Of a stretch of DNA of 64,000 nt, positions 8,058-19,931 are shown piece by piece; position 1 is the stretch's first letter; the number at the start of each line of letters is the position of its first letter. The notes below the pieces were generated by a model, which was not told the DNA's origin, made no database searches, and was given only the letters and a program-made list of their open reading frames with translations. The DNA comes from Mycolicibacterium cosmeticum (lineage in GTDB: Bacteria > Actinomycetota > Actinomycetes > Mycobacteriales > Mycobacteriaceae), in the NCBI RefSeq assembly GCF_000613185.1, contig NZ_CCBB010000001.1:682001-746000 (forward strand). The letters run 5' to 3'. The position numbers were made by a program, and so were the translations under genes.

Positions 8058-9098
8058 ATGAGCCCGTTACGCGTCATCCAGTGGACCACCGGCAACATCG
8101 GGAAACGCTCGTTGCACGCCATCATCGGCAGGCCGGACATGGAACTGGTCGGGGTGTACGCGCACGGCGCCGACAAGGTGGGCGTGGACGCCGCGGACCT
8201 TGCCGGCTGGCCGGAGCCGACGGGCGTGACGGCCACCAACGACATCGACGCGCTGATCGCCCTGCGGCCCGACGCGTGTTGTTACAACCCGCTCTGGCCC
8301 GATATCGACGAACTGGTCCGGCTGCTGGAATCGGGCATCAACGTTTGCTCGAGTGCGGCCTGGATCACCGGCGGTAAGCAGTCCCCCGAAGACCTCGACC
8401 GCATCAAGAAGGCTTGCACGACAGGAAATTCCACCATCTTCGGGAGCGGCGCCCACCCCGGCATGACGAATATGGTCGGCATGGTGCTCTCCGGCTCGTG
8501 CGAACGGGTGGACGAGATCCGGATCACCGAATCGGTGGACTGCTCCACCTACGAGTCGGCCGGCACGCAATCGGCGATGGGCTTCGGGCAGGATCCCGAC
8601 ACCCCGGGCCTGGCCGAGAGCGTGCGGGTGGAGAGTGAGGTGTTCGCCGAATCGGCCGCCATGATGGCCGACGCCATCGGCGCGCAACTGGACCGGATGA
8701 CATTCGACGTCACCTTCACCGCGGCCACCGACGACACCGACCTGGGCTTCATGCAGATCCCAAAGGGCACCGTGGGCAGCGTGTACGGCTACCACCGCGG
8801 CTGGGTCGGTGACCGCAACGTCGTCAGCGTCGGGTTCAACTGGACCATGGGCAACCACGTCACCCCGCCCAAACCCCTTGAGCACGGCCATGTCATCCAG
8901 GTCTTCGGGTTGCCCAACATGCGCACCGTGCTGCACTGCCTGCCGCCGCGGGACTGGACCGAACCGGGGTTCATGGGACTGGGCATGATCTACACCGCGC
9001 TGCCGGTGACCAACGCGGTACCGGCCGTGGTGGCCGCCGCACCGGGCATCGCCACGCTCAAAGACCTGCCCCCGATCACCGGACGGTTCGCCGGTTGA
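8058..9098 (+). CDS. Dihydrodipicolinate-reductase-like NAD(P)-binding protein
   Basis: A 346-residue protein with an N-terminal Rossmann start (Val-Ile-Gln-Trp-Thr-Thr-Gly-Asn-Ile-Gly-Lys) and the DapB-like fold. The C-terminal half resembles the 2,4-diaminopentanoate dehydrogenase-type domain common in mycobacteria. This family is widespread in actinobacteria as dihydrodipicolinate-reductase homologues, but it is distinct from the true lysine-pathway DapB and its substrate is unknown. The ATG at 8058 lies 33 nt after the hydrolase stop without a clear ribosome site. It converges on degV with stops that abut (TGA/TCA at 9096-9101). Confidence 0.75.
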   Translation: MSPLRVIQWTTGNIGKRSLHAIIGRPDMELVGVYAHGADKVGVDAADLAGWPEPTGVTATNDIDALIALRPDACCYNPLWPDIDELVRLLESGINVCSSAAWITGGKQSPEDLDRIKKACTTGNSTIFGSGAHPGMTNMVGMVLSGSCERVDEIRITESVDCSTYESAGTQSAMGFGQDPDTPGLAESVRVESEVFAESAAMMADAIGAQLDRMTFDVTFTAATDDTDLGFMQIPKGTVGSVYGYHRGWVGDRNVVSVGFNWTMGNHVTPPKPLEHGHVIQVFGLPNMRTVLHCLPPRDWTEPGFMGLGMIYTALPVTNAVPAVVAAAPGIATLKDLPPITGRFAG

Positions 9099-9935
9099 TC
9101 ACTCGGCGAGGCTGACACAGGCCCCCACGGCACCGCCGCCGACGTGCACCGCCAGCACCGGCCCCATATCGGAGACGGTGAGCGACTCGATCTGGGGCAG
9201 CCGCGCGGTCAGCGCCGCACCGAGCTCGGCCGCGTCGTCGTAGTTGTCCACATGGTGCACGGCGATCGACGCGCCCCGCTCCCCCACGATCTCGGCGATC
9301 GAATCCACCATCGCCGCATGGGCTTTCGACACGGTGCGGATCCGCTGCGCGAGCACCAGCCTGCCGTCGACGTCGAGGTGCAGCAGCGGTTTCAACGACA
9401 ACGCGGTGCCCAGCCAGGACACCGCGGTACCGATCCGGCCGCTGCGGCGCAGGTTGTCCAACCGGTGCACGACGATGAACACGTGCCCGCGCGCGACCGC
9501 GGCCCGGGCCGCGGCCTCCACCGCGTCCAATTCGGCCCCGGCGGCCGCGGCGCGCGCGGCGGCCAGCGCCACGAACCCGATTCCCATCGCCGCCGAGCGC
9601 GAATTCACCACCCGCACCGCCGAACCGAACTCCCTGACCACACCGGCAGCCGTGCTGAAGGTGCCCGACAGGGCGGCCGAGATGTGCACCCCGACCACCC
9701 CGTCACCTTCGCTGTCCACCAGCGCCTGACGGTAGGCATCGGCCAGGTCGGCCGGTGACGCGCCCGACGTCGTCACCTGGCTGCGCTCGTGCAGATCGTT
9801 GGGCATCGGGTCGATCCCGTCGCGCAGGTCGGTGTCACCGACCAGCACGTGCAGCGGCACCTGGCGGATCGACCAGCGCTCCAGGTCTTCTGCGCTCAGC
9901 CGGGCCGACGAATCGGTCACCACCTGCACGGTCAT
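9099..9935 (-). CDS. DegV-family fatty-acid-binding protein
   Basis: A 278-residue DegV protein. It has the N-terminal Val-Thr-Asp-Ser-Ser-Ala motif that contacts the fatty-acid carboxylate, the Ser-Gly-Thr-Phe-Ser-Thr-Ala segment and the Asp-Asn-Leu-Arg-Arg-Ser-Gly-Arg-Ile helix entry. In firmicutes such proteins (FakB) present fatty acids to a kinase; no kinase partner is visible here. The start at 9935 overlaps the octT stop in an ATGA, so it is the last gene of the nadD-rsfS-gpgP-octT-degV operon. Position matches M. tuberculosis Rv2417c. Its link to the acyltransferase OctT next door is suggestive. Confidence 0.88.
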   Translation of the reverse strand: MTVQVVTDSSARLSAEDLERWSIRQVPLHVLVGDTDLRDGIDPMPNDLHERSQVTTSGASPADLADAYRQALVDSEGDGVVGVHISAALSGTFSTAAGVVREFGSAVRVVNSRSAAMGIGFVALAAARAAAAGAELDAVEAAARAAVARGHVFIVVHRLDNLRRSGRIGTAVSWLGTALSLKPLLHLDVDGRLVLAQRIRTVSKAHAAMVDSIAEIVGERGASIAVHHVDNYDDAAELGAALTARLPQIESLTVSDMGPVLAVHVGGGAVGACVSLAE

Positions 9936-10708
9936 GAGCGAGCGGGCGGATCCGGCGATGTCCCCGTCGCTTCGCTCGCCCCAGGTTGGTAGGCACCGGC
10001 TTCGGCAAGTCCCTTGAGCATCAGCTCGGCGACGGCGGCGTGCGCCTCGAAGTTCCAATGGATCCCGTCGGGATTGCCCTGCCCGCGCAGCACGTACTCA
10101 CCCACGGCGGCCTTGAGGTCGACGATCGGGACACCCTTGGATTCACCCCATTCGGTGATCGCCGCCACCGTCGCGTCACGCCATCGGTGCGACCGCCCGT
10201 AGGTGTCGGCGATGTGCACCGACGGCACCGTCGCCACCACCGGAATCCCCGGCCGGTTGAAATCCAGTGCTGCCCTAGTCTGTTCGAGATACTCGACGGA
10301 CAGGTGCGGTGGCAGCGCCGGGCGCGCCACCGGTGACAGTCGCGGCTGCAGCCAGCCGTACCCGTCCCGCGCCCAGCGCCGCAGCCACGGCGGGCGCACG
10401 TAGCGGATGAGCTCGCGAAGGGCCGTCGGCAGCGGGGACGGCAGCGAATCCATGCCGCAGGTCGCGAAGATCACCGCCCCGGCCCGCGGCAGCGCCGCCC
10501 ACGACCGCGGATCCTGCGTGGCCGCCCACCACACGTCACGGCACGTCCAGCCGATCCGGCCGATCAGCTCCACGTCCCAACCGAGTTGTTCGGCAACGAT
10601 ATTGGGCCAGATGCGGGGATCGTCGGCGGGCAGACCACCCGTCGGTCCGTAATAGGACAGCGAGTCGCAGAACACCAGCAGTGTCTGCCTGGGCGGATCA
10701 GAGGACAT
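9932..10708 (-). CDS. octT: SGNH-type acyltransferase of methylglucose lipopolysaccharide synthesis
   Basis: A 258-residue SGNH-hydrolase-fold protein. The nucleophile motif is Cys-Asp-Ser-Leu-Ser (Ser16) and the Asp/His block is Asp-Gly-Ile-His-Trp-Asn near residue 225. Length, fold and position between gpgP and degV match Rv2418c, described as the octanoyltransferase OctT that acylates the early diglucosylglycerate precursor. The ATG at 10708 overlaps the gpgP end by 11 nt; the open frame extends further upstream but that part lies inside gpgP. Confidence in the symbol rests on synteny plus fold. Confidence 0.82.
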   Translation of the reverse strand: MSSDPPRQTLLVFCDSLSYYGPTGGLPADDPRIWPNIVAEQLGWDVELIGRIGWTCRDVWWAATQDPRSWAALPRAGAVIFATCGMDSLPSPLPTALRELIRYVRPPWLRRWARDGYGWLQPRLSPVARPALPPHLSVEYLEQTRAALDFNRPGIPVVATVPSVHIADTYGRSHRWRDATVAAITEWGESKGVPIVDLKAAVGEYVLRGQGNPDGIHWNFEAHAAVAELMLKGLAEAGAYQPGASEATGTSPDPPARS

Positions 10709-11354
10709 CGTTGGCCACCTGCGCCGAAGCGTTCCACACATCGAGGCGCCACTTGATGGTGTCGTTGACGATATGCCCGGACAGCTGCACCCAGCTGGCA
10801 TTGCCCATCCCGCCGAGCACGGGCCAATTGTCGACCGGCAGGCCGAGCAGGGCGGCGGCCAGGGCCGCGATCAGCCCGCCGTGCGCCACCAGGACGACCG
10901 GGCGGTCCGACCCGTCCGCGCCCCATTCCGGCTGGGACTCAAGCAGTTCGGCGACCACGGGCAGGCTGCGCTGGGCGACGTCCACCCGGCTCTCGCCGCC
11001 GTGCGGCGCCCACCGGGCATTGTCCCGCCACGCCACCCGGGCCCCCGGCGCCACGGCGTCCACCTCCAGATGCGTCAGGCCCTGCCAGTCGCCCAAGTGG
11101 GTCTCGCGCAGCCGCTGGTCGATGTGCACCGGCAGCCCGGACCGGTCCCCCAGCGTGGTGGCGGTGTCCAGCGCGCGACGCAGATCCGAGGACACGATGA
11201 TCAGCGGTTGCCGCTTGGCCAGCACCTCGGCCGCGGCGACGGCCTGCTCACGCCCGAGTTCACTGAGGTCGGTGTCGAGCTGACCCTGCATGCGGCTGCC
11301 GGCATTCCACTCCGTCTGGCCGTGCCGCAGCAGGACCAGCCGGCGGATGGTCAC
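10698..11354 (-). CDS. gpgP: Glucosyl-3-phosphoglycerate phosphatase
   Basis: A 218-residue histidine-phosphatase protein. It has the Arg-His-Gly-Gln-Thr signature with Arg10 and phospho-acceptor His11, Glu84 as proton donor and His158 in Val-Ala-His-Gly-Gly. It removes phosphate from glucosyl-3-phosphoglycerate to give glucosylglycerate, the second step of methylglucose lipopolysaccharide synthesis. Spacing of the catalytic residues agrees with M. tuberculosis Rv2419c. It starts with GTG in a GTGA overlap with the rsfS stop. Confidence 0.92.
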   Translation of the reverse strand: MTIRRLVLLRHGQTEWNAGSRMQGQLDTDLSELGREQAVAAAEVLAKRQPLIIVSSDLRRALDTATTLGDRSGLPVHIDQRLRETHLGDWQGLTHLEVDAVAPGARVAWRDNARWAPHGGESRVDVAQRSLPVVAELLESQPEWGADGSDRPVVLVAHGGLIAALAAALLGLPVDNWPVLGGMGNASWVQLSGHIVNDTIKWRLDVWNASAQVANDVL

Positions 11355-11737
11355 TGCGAACTCTCCGCATCATCGGCGGCGTCGAGATCGACGGGCACCT
11401 GCGGGCAATCCCGCCACAGCCGGTCCAGGGAGTAGAACTCCCGCTCCTCGCTGTGCTGGATGTGCACCACGATGTCGACGTAGTCGAGCAGCGTCCAGCG
11501 GCCCTCGCGGGTGCCCTCGCGGCGGGCCGGCTTGTATCCGGCCAGCCGCATCTTCTCCTCGACCTCGTCGACGATCGCGTTCACCTGGCGCTCATTGGAC
11601 GCCGAGGCGATGACGAAGAGATCGGTGATGACCAGTTGCCCGGACACGTCGATGACGACGATGTTCTCGGCGAGCTTGGCCGCGGCCGCCCGCGCGGCGA
11701 CGGTGGCCGCGGCCACCGCTTCGGTAGTGGCGCTCAT
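11351..11737 (-). CDS. rsfS: Ribosomal silencing factor RsfS
   Basis: A 128-residue RsfS/YbeB/Iojap protein. Conserved features are [19 protein letters not shown]-like Gly-Arg-Trp-Thr-Leu-Leu-Asp-Tyr and Val-Val-His-Ile-Gln. It binds L14 and blocks subunit joining when nutrients are poor. The start at 11737 shares ATGA with the nadD stop, giving tight coupling to NAD synthesis, an arrangement widespread in bacteria. An Ala-rich N-terminal extension of about 15 residues precedes the domain. Confidence 0.93.
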   Translation of the reverse strand: MSATTEAVAAATVAARAAAAKLAENIVVIDVSGQLVITDLFVIASASNERQVNAIVDEVEEKMRLAGYKPARREGTREGRWTLLDYVDIVVHIQHSEEREFYSLDRLWRDCPQVPVDLDAADDAESSQ

Positions 11738-12354
11738 GCGCGGGCCTCCTCTGTATATAGCCCTCGTTTGGATACGTACTGCACCACGCCGTCGGGCACC
11801 AGGTACCAAATCGGCCGCGACTGCCGGGCACGCAGCCGGCAATCACTCGACGAGATCGCCAGGGCGGGCACCTCCACCAGGCTCAGCGCGTCGTCGGGGA
11901 GTTCCTTCATCGCGGCGGCGATGTGCTCGCCGTCCAGTTCGTAACCGGGCCGGCTGACCCCGACGAAGCGGGCTAGCGAGAACAGCTCTTCCCAGTTCTG
12001 CCAGGACAGGATCGAGGCCAGCGCGTCGGCGCCGGTGATGAAGTACAGGTCGGCGTCCGGGTTGAGCGCGGCCAGGTCCCGCAGGGTGTCCTTGGTGTAG
12101 GTGGGGCCGCCGCGGTCGATGTCTACCCGGCTCACCGAGAACCGCGGGTTGGCGGCCGTCGCGATGACCGTCATCAGGTAGCGGTCCTCGGCCGCGGTGA
12201 CGTGCCGGTCCCGCTTCTGCCAGGGCTGCCCGGTGGGGACGAAGAGCACCTCGTCGAGATGGAACAGGTCGGCGACCTCGCTGGCCGCGACCAGGTGGCC
12301 GTGGTGGATGGGATCGAACGTCCCGCCCATCACCCCGAGCCTGCGTCTGGTCAC
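11734..12354 (-). CDS. nadD: Nicotinate-nucleotide adenylyltransferase
   Basis: A 206-residue nucleotidyltransferase making deamido-NAD from nicotinate mononucleotide and ATP. It has the [11 protein letters not shown] motif (residues 10-20) and Ile-Ser-Ser-Ser-Asp-Cys-Arg near the C-terminus, the adenylyltransferase signature. The start is GTG at 12354. It heads the operon nadD-rsfS-gpgP-octT-degV, in which every junction overlaps. Its product is the substrate of NadE, encoded 5.5 kb away. Confidence 0.95.
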   Translation of the reverse strand: MTRRRLGVMGGTFDPIHHGHLVAASEVADLFHLDEVLFVPTGQPWQKRDRHVTAAEDRYLMTVIATAANPRFSVSRVDIDRGGPTYTKDTLRDLAALNPDADLYFITGADALASILSWQNWEELFSLARFVGVSRPGYELDGEHIAAAMKELPDDALSLVEVPALAISSSDCRLRARQSRPIWYLVPDGVVQYVSKRGLYTEEARA

Positions 12355-12438
12355 GAAGAGCCAGCTTACGGGAGGGGTTCGCGATGGTCCGCGGGCGCCG
12401 AGATCGACGTTTCGCCGGGATGCTCTCGCGCAAATCCA

Positions 12439-12456
12439 CCCAAATGCGCATTTGGG
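12439..12456. promoter_or_regulatory. Perfect 18-bp palindrome between the VWA gene and nadD
   Basis: CCCAAATGCGCATTTGGG is a perfect palindrome without a loop, 7 nt after the VWA stop and 84 nt before the nadD start. As RNA it would be a short hairpin without a T run. As DNA it looks like an operator for the nadD operon. Sequence alone does not decide between the two. Confidence 0.5.
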
Positions 12457-12462
12457 CGAAGA

Positions 12463-13911
12463 TTAGACGGGCAGGAGGCCGTCGATCACCGACGCGAGCT
12501 GCTTGGCCGACCGGCACTCGTGCATGGGGATGAGGTCCTGGTAACGGGGCACCGCCGAGTCCCCGCTGCCCCACAGGTGCCTGGGCTCCGGGTTGAGCCA
12601 ATGTGCGTGCCGGCTCGCGCCGACCATCCGGGCCAGCAGATCGGTCTGCGGGTTGCGGTAGTTGTTCCGGCCGTCGCCCAGGATCAGCAGCGACGAGCGC
12701 GGTGACAACACGTTGGGGAAACCGTCCAGGAACGACACGAACGCGTGCCCGTAGTCGGAATGCCCGTCGCGGGTATACACGCCGGCCTCGCGGGTGATGC
12801 GCTGCACCGCGACCGCCAGGTCGGCCTCCGGGCCGAACATCTCGGTGACCTCGTCGGTGGTGTCGATGAAGGCGAAGACACGAACCCGGGAGAACTGCTG
12901 GCGCAGCGCGGCGACCAGCATCAGCGTGAAGTGGCTGAAGCCGGCCACCGAACCGGACACGTCGCAGAGCACCACCAGTTCGGGCCGGGCCGGATGCGGC
13001 TTCTTGAGCACCACCTCGATGGGCACCCCGCCGGTGGACATCGACTTGCGCAGCGTCTTGCGCAGGTCGATCTCCCCGGCCCGGGATCGGCGCCGCTTGG
13101 CCGCCAGCCGGGTGGCCAGGGTGCGGGCCAGCGGCTGCACGGTCTTGCGCATCTGGCGCAGCTGCTCACCGGAGGCGCGCAGGAACTCGACGTTCTCGGC
13201 CAGCTGCGGCACACCGTACATCTGCACGTGCTCGCGGCCCAGCTGCTCGGCGGTGCGCCGCTTGGTCTCGGATTCGACCATCTTGCGCAGCTGCGACATC
13301 CGTTGCTGGGCAATCGCTTTGGCGATCTGTTCCTGTGTCGGCGTGGGCTCCTCGCCGTACGGCGCCAGCAACCCGGCCAGCAGCCGGCCCTCCAGCTCGT
13401 CCAGCGCCATCGCCTTGAGCGCCTGATACGACGAGTACGACGGGCCCCGGCTGGAGTTGTACCGGCCGTAGGCCTCCACGATGCGCGCGACCAGCCCCGC
13501 CAACCGGTCGTCCAGGTTCTCCAGATCGGCGTCCGGGCCCAGCAGGTCGAGCAGCGCCTGGCGCATCGCCTCGATGTCCTCGGGCGGCAGGCCCTGCGGC
13601 TCACCGCCGGCGGCATCGTCGTCGTCGTCGAGAACGGTGCGGTCACCCAGCGCCGCGGGCCACCACAGGTCGAACATCGCGTCGTAGGTGTCGCGGTGAT
13701 CGGCGCGGCGCAGCACCGCGCACGCCAGCCCCTCCCGCAGCGCGCCCCGGTCACCCAAACCCAGCTCGGCCAGCACCCGGCCGGCGTCCACCGTCTCCGA
13801 CGGCCCCACCGAGATGCCCGCGCGGCGCAGCGCCTCGACGAACTCCACCAGGTGGCCCGGGATGCCGTGCGGCGCCAAGGGCTGCGGCGGGCGGGTGCGT
13901 CGGGATGTCAT
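12463..13911 (-). CDS. VWA (CoxE-like) domain protein, partner of MoxR ATPase
   Basis: A 482-residue protein. The C-terminal half holds a von Willebrand A domain with the metal-site motif Asp-Val-Ser-Gly-Ser and a later Leu-Gly-Asp-Gly-Arg. An acidic stretch (about residues 95-100) and a long charged helical middle precede it. It lies 13 nt downstream of a MoxR AAA+ ATPase; MoxR/VWA pairs act as chaperone-like systems for metal insertion or complex assembly. Position matches Rv2425c. The client is unknown here, and no CO dehydrogenase gene is nearby. Confidence 0.87.
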   Translation of the reverse strand: MTSRRTRPPQPLAPHGIPGHLVEFVEALRRAGISVGPSETVDAGRVLAELGLGDRGALREGLACAVLRRADHRDTYDAMFDLWWPAALGDRTVLDDDDDAAGGEPQGLPPEDIEAMRQALLDLLGPDADLENLDDRLAGLVARIVEAYGRYNSSRGPSYSSYQALKAMALDELEGRLLAGLLAPYGEEPTPTQEQIAKAIAQQRMSQLRKMVESETKRRTAEQLGREHVQMYGVPQLAENVEFLRASGEQLRQMRKTVQPLARTLATRLAAKRRRSRAGEIDLRKTLRKSMSTGGVPIEVVLKKPHPARPELVVLCDVSGSVAGFSHFTLMLVAALRQQFSRVRVFAFIDTTDEVTEMFGPEADLAVAVQRITREAGVYTRDGHSDYGHAFVSFLDGFPNVLSPRSSLLILGDGRNNYRNPQTDLLARMVGASRHAHWLNPEPRHLWGSGDSAVPRYQDLIPMHECRSAKQLASVIDGLLPV

Positions 13912-13924
13912 CGCGTCGAGCCTC

Positions 13925-14812
13925 TCAGTTCAGCTTCAGCTCTCCGGCCGCCTTGATCTGATCGGATTGGTGCTTGAGCACCACACCGAGCGTCGCGGCG
14001 ATGAGTTCGTCGTCGATGGTGTCCATGCCCAGCGCGAGCACCGTGCGGCCCCAGTCGATGGTCTCGGCGACCGACGGCACCTTCTTGAGCTGCATGGCGC
14101 GCAGCACCCCGATGATGCGCACCAGTTCGGCGGCGATGCGCTCGGGCAGTTCGGGCACCCGGGACAGCAAGATGCGCCGCTCCAGATCGGCGTCGGGGAA
14201 ATCGATGTGCAGGAACAGGCAGCGCCGCTTCAGCGCCTCGGACAGCTCCCTGGTGGCGTTGGAGGTGAGCAGCACGAACGGTGCCCGTTCGGCCTTGATG
14301 GTGCCGAGTTCGGGCACCGTCACCGCGAAATCGGACAGCACCTCCAGCAGCAGACCCTCGATCTCGATATCGGCCTTGTCGGTCTCGTCGATCAGCAGCA
14401 CGGTCGGATCGGTGCGCCGGATCGCGGTGAGCAGCGGACGGCTCAGCAGGAATTCCTCGGTGAACACGTCGGTCTTGGTCTGGTCCCAGTCGCCGCCCGC
14501 CGTGTTCTGGCCGGCCTGGATGCGCAGGATCTGCTTGGCGTGGTTCCACTCGTACAACGCGCGCGCCTCGTCGACGCCCTCGTAGCACTGCAGCCGCACG
14601 AGGTCGCTGCCGGTGGTCTGCGCGACGGCGCGGGCCAGTTCGGTCTTGCCGACACCGGCCGGGCCCTCCACCAGAAGTGGCTTGCCGAGCCGGTCGGCGA
14701 GAAACACCGCCGTCGCGGTGGCCTTGTCGGCGAGATAGCCGGTCTCGGCGAGCCGGGTGGCCACGTCGTCGATATCGGTGAACAGCGAGGCCGGGCGGGC
14801 AGGAACGCTCAC
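13925..14812 (-). CDS. MoxR-family AAA+ ATPase
   Basis: A 295-residue ATPase with Walker A Gly-Pro-Ala-Gly-Val-Gly-Lys-Thr, Walker B Val-Leu-Leu-Ile-Asp-Glu, and Leu-Thr-Ser-Asn-Ala-Thr-Arg as sensor 1. GTG 14812 is chosen because AGGAG precedes it by 6 nt. The frame is open to 14860, but that start would overlap proA and has no ribosome site. It probably remodels a target together with the VWA protein that follows. Position matches Rv2426c. Confidence 0.9.
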   Translation of the reverse strand: MSVPARPASLFTDIDDVATRLAETGYLADKATATAVFLADRLGKPLLVEGPAGVGKTELARAVAQTTGSDLVRLQCYEGVDEARALYEWNHAKQILRIQAGQNTAGGDWDQTKTDVFTEEFLLSRPLLTAIRRTDPTVLLIDETDKADIEIEGLLLEVLSDFAVTVPELGTIKAERAPFVLLTSNATRELSEALKRRCLFLHIDFPDADLERRILLSRVPELPERIAAELVRIIGVLRAMQLKKVPSVAETIDWGRTVLALGMDTIDDELIAATLGVVLKHQSDQIKAAGELKLN

Positions 14813-14834
14813 GTTGCTCCTAGGCAGACGGGGG

Positions 14835-16115
14835 TCAGGCGGGACGGGTCTGACCGTCACCCCACACGATCCATTTGGTGGAGGTCAGTTCGGGCAGCCC
14901 CATCGGGCCGCGGGCGTGCAACTTCTGGGTGGAGATGCCGATCTCGGCGCCGAAGCCGAACTGCTCACCGTCGGTGAAGGCGGTCGACGCGTTGACCATC
15001 ACCGCGGCGGCGTCCACCCCTTCGGTGAAGCGCTGCGCGGCGGCCAGGTCGGTGGTCACGATGGCCTCGGTGTGCCCGGTGCCGTACTCGTTGATGTGGG
15101 CCACGGCGCCCTCCACACCGTCGACCACGGCCACCGCCATGTCCAGCGACAGGAACTCGGCGCGCAGCTCCTCCTCGGTGGGATCCAGATGGACGGTGAC
15201 ACCGGCGTCCTGCAGCACCGTCACCAGGCGGGGCAGGACGCTGTCGGCCACCGCCCGGTCCACCAACAGCGACTCCGCCGAGTTGCACACGCTGGGCCGG
15301 CGGGTCTTGGAGTTCAGCAGGATCCGCTCGGCCGTGTCGACGTCGGCGGCCTTGTCGACGTAGACGTGGCAATTGCCGACCCCGGTTTCGATGGTCGGCA
15401 CGGTGGCGTCGCGTACCACCGCGTCGATCAGTCCGGCACCACCGCGCGGGATGACGACGTCGACCAGCCCACGGGCCTGGATCAGATGTGTGACGGTCGC
15501 GCGGTCGGCGCTGGGCAGCAGCTGCACCGCGTCCATCGGCAGTCCCGACTCGTACAGCGCCTCACGCAGGGCCATGACGAGGGCGGTGTTGGACTGCGCG
15601 GCCGACGAGCTGCCGCGCAGCAGCACCGCGTTACCGGATTTCAGGGTCAATCCGAACGCGTCGACGGTGACGTTGGGCCGACCCTCGTAGACGATGCCGA
15701 CCACACCGAGCGGGACGCGCTGCTGACGCAGCTGCAAACCATTGGGCAACGTCGAACCGCGCAGCACCTCGCCGATCGGGTCGGGCAGGCCGGCAACCTG
15801 GCGCAGACCCGCGGCGATGCCGTCGATGCGCTGCGGGCTGAGCGCGAGCCGATCCAGCATGGCCTCGGCAGTGCCTGCGGCGCGCGCGATTTCGAGGTCG
15901 GCGGCGTTGGCGGCCAAGATGTCGTGGGTGTGCTCCAGCACGGTGTCCGCCGCCTGATGCAGGGCCCGGTTCTTGGTTTCGGTGCTCAGCGCCGCCAGGG
16001 CGCGGGAAGCGGTGCGCGCGGCGGCCGCGGCGTCATGCACCTGCCGGCGCAGATCGACTTCGATCGACTCCCCGGCCGATGCGCTCCTGCCCTGCGGTGA
16101 CGCTTTTACGCTCAT
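14835..16115 (-). CDS. proA: Glutamate-5-semialdehyde dehydrogenase (gamma-glutamyl phosphate reductase)
   Basis: A 426-residue ProA of the aldehyde dehydrogenase superfamily, reducing gamma-glutamyl phosphate with NADPH in proline synthesis. The catalytic Cys277 lies in [19 protein letters not shown] and Lys-Ser-Gly-Asn-Ala mark the cofactor domain. Its pathway partner proB is 9 kb away rather than adjacent, as in M. tuberculosis. In that species, from memory, ahpC-ahpD lie between proA and rbsK; they are absent here. Confidence 0.96.
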   Translation of the reverse strand: MSVKASPQGRSASAGESIEVDLRRQVHDAAAAARTASRALAALSTETKNRALHQAADTVLEHTHDILAANAADLEIARAAGTAEAMLDRLALSPQRIDGIAAGLRQVAGLPDPIGEVLRGSTLPNGLQLRQQRVPLGVVGIVYEGRPNVTVDAFGLTLKSGNAVLLRGSSSAAQSNTALVMALREALYESGLPMDAVQLLPSADRATVTHLIQARGLVDVVIPRGGAGLIDAVVRDATVPTIETGVGNCHVYVDKAADVDTAERILLNSKTRRPSVCNSAESLLVDRAVADSVLPRLVTVLQDAGVTVHLDPTEEELRAEFLSLDMAVAVVDGVEGAVAHINEYGTGHTEAIVTTDLAAAQRFTEGVDAAAVMVNASTAFTDGEQFGFGAEIGISTQKLHARGPMGLPELTSTKWIVWGDGQTRPA

Positions 16116-16182
16116 TTAGCCAGGGTAACGGGCATGCACGGGTCGGGCTTGGTGGGGTCGGTCACCGCGCTACGGTGAGGCC

Positions 16183-17034
16183 GTGACGCGGGTGTGTGTG
16201 GTGGGCAGCGTGAACATGGACGTCATCTTCGCGGTGGAGACACTGCCCCGTCCCGGTGCGACGGTGTTGGCGTCGTCGGTCACCCAATGCCCCGGCGGCA
16301 AGGGCGGCAATCAGGCGATCGCCGCCGCGCGCGCGGGGGCCGAGGTCAGCGCGATCGCGGCGGTGGGCGATGACGCGGCAGGCGAAGCGCTGCGCTCGCA
16401 CCTGGCCGGCAACGGGGTGGACGTGGCCGGTGTGATCACCCTGCCGGTCCCCAGCGGGACGGCCGGCATCGTCGTCGACGCGCACGCCGAGAACGTCATC
16501 GTGGTGGCGCCCGGCGCGAACGCCCACCTGAGCCTGAACTCGGCGCGGCTGCGCGACATCATCACCGCCGGCGAGGTGGTGCTGCTGCAGCTGGAGATTC
16601 CGATCGACACCGCGGTGGCGGCGGCCAGGGTGGCGCGCGCCGCCGGTGCGACGGTCATGCTCAACGCGTCACCCGCCGGCGCCGACCCGGCCGCACTGGC
16701 GGAGTTGGCCGAGGTCACCGATGTGGTGATCGTCAACGAAACCGAAGCAGCGCAATGGCATTGGCAAGTGCCACATCTGGTGACCACGCTGGGGTCACGC
16801 GGCGCCAGCCATCGCAGCGCCGACGGTGAGACACCCGTGTCTGCGCCCGAGGTCGAGCCGGTTGACACCACCGGCGCCGGGGACGTGTTCGCCGGTGTGC
16901 TCGCCGCCGGCTGGCCCACCGGCCCGGCGCATGCGCTGCGCAGGGCGTGCGCGGCCGGGGCGCTGGCCACCCTGGTCCCGGGCGCCGGTGACTGCGCCCC
17001 GACCGACGAGGCCATCGAGGACGCACTCGGCTGA
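16183..17034 (+). CDS. rbsK: Ribokinase (PfkB family)
   Basis: A 283-residue sugar kinase. It has Gly-Ser-Val-Asn-Met-Asp at the N-terminus, Gly-Gly-Lys-Gly-Gly-Asn-Gln for substrate binding, and the anion hole with catalytic Asp234 in Asp-Thr-Thr-Gly-Ala-Gly-Asp. It phosphorylates ribose to ribose-5-phosphate. It diverges from proA across 67 nt. TACGGT at 16171-16176 followed by 6 nt and the GTG suggests a leaderless transcript. No ribose transporter adjoins it. Position matches Rv2436. Confidence 0.87.
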   Translation: MTRVCVVGSVNMDVIFAVETLPRPGATVLASSVTQCPGGKGGNQAIAAARAGAEVSAIAAVGDDAAGEALRSHLAGNGVDVAGVITLPVPSGTAGIVVDAHAENVIVVAPGANAHLSLNSARLRDIITAGEVVLLQLEIPIDTAVAAARVARAAGATVMLNASPAGADPAALAELAEVTDVVIVNETEAAQWHWQVPHLVTTLGSRGASHRSADGETPVSAPEVEPVDTTGAGDVFAGVLAAGWPTGPAHALRRACAAGALATLVPGAGDCAPTDEAIEDALG

Positions 17035-17043
17035 AACGACCCT

Positions 17044-17074
17044 CAACTGAACAGCCAACAGTTGGCGTTATAGT
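17044..17074 (+). promoter_or_regulatory. Promoter with palindromic site upstream of the enoyl-CoA hydratase gene
   Basis: TATAGT at 17069-17074 lies 8 nt before the ATG at 17083, which fits a good -10 box and a leaderless start. CCAACAGTTGG (17055-17065) is an 11-bp palindrome in the spacer/-35 area, nested in a CAACTG-N9-CAGTTG repeat. A repressor bound there would block the promoter. Confidence 0.45.
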
Positions 17075-17082
17075 CGGCAGCC

Positions 17083-17891
17083 ATGACAGCGCGACCGCCC
17101 GAAGGCGACTGGCTCGGCACCCCCTACCTGAAATTCGAGCGGCAAGGCCCGTTCGCGGTGGTGCGGCTGGACCGGCCCGAGGCGCGCAACGCAATGACCC
17201 CGGCGATGTATTTCGGGATCCGGTACGCCGTCAGCCATGTGGAGAACGACCCGGAGCTGGCGGGGTTGCTCATCACCGGCACCGGTGACGTGTTCGCCCC
17301 GGGCGGTGACCTGGGCGGTGGCGACGGCAGCGACGATTGGATGACGTGGGGCTCGGCGCTGTCGATGGATGTCACCCCGTTCGAGACGCTGCGCCAATCG
17401 GTCAAGCCGGTGGTGTCGGCGGTCAACGGCCTGGCGCAGGGCGGTGGCATGCAGATCGCGCTGTGCAGCGATATGGCGGTGGTCAGCGAGCGCGCCACCT
17501 TTCGGGTGCCCGAGCTGTTCCGCGGTATCGCCGACACCTATTACAGCCAGATGCTGGCCCGCTTGATCGGCCCGGTGCGCACCCGCGACCTGATGTTCAC
17601 CGGGCGCGTGCTCACCGCCGGCGAGGCGCTGGAGTGGGGCATGGTGTCGCGGGTGGTCCCGCACGACAGCCTGCTCGACGAGGCGCGCGAGGTGCTGGCC
17701 CAGGTCTGCCGGACCGCGCCCGGCGCCCGGTCGGTGGTGAAATCCAGCCTGGACAACTATCTGGGGCTGTTCGACCGGATCGGGATGAAGGCCAGTTACC
17801 GCGGCGCCGAAGCGCGCCAGGGCTTCCTCGCCTTCAAGGAGCGCCGCTCCCCGGAGTGGGTACATCCGGAGCTGCGCACCGAGGGCCGGCT

Positions 17892-17895
<4 letters not shown>
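17083..17895 (+). CDS. Enoyl-CoA hydratase/isomerase family protein
   Basis: A 270-residue crotonase-fold protein. It has Arg-Leu-Asp-Arg-Pro-Glu-Ala-Arg-Asn-Ala-Met, the oxyanion-hole segment Phe-Ala-Pro-Gly-Gly-Asp-Leu and Gly-Gly-Gly-Met-Gln-Ile-Ala-Leu-Cys. Phe-Arg-Val-Pro-Glu-Leu-Phe-Arg-Gly-Ile-Ala-Asp lacks the standard second catalytic Glu position seen in classic hydratases, so the exact reaction (hydratase, isomerase or other) is open. It converges on nadE, and the two stop codons interlock in one CTAG at 17892-17895. Confidence 0.85.

Positions 17896-19931
<2,036 letters not shown>

Noticed and set aside
14813..14860. Longer start for the MoxR ATPase
   Set aside because: It would overlap the end of proA and has no ribosome site, whereas GTG 14812 has a well-placed AGGAG.
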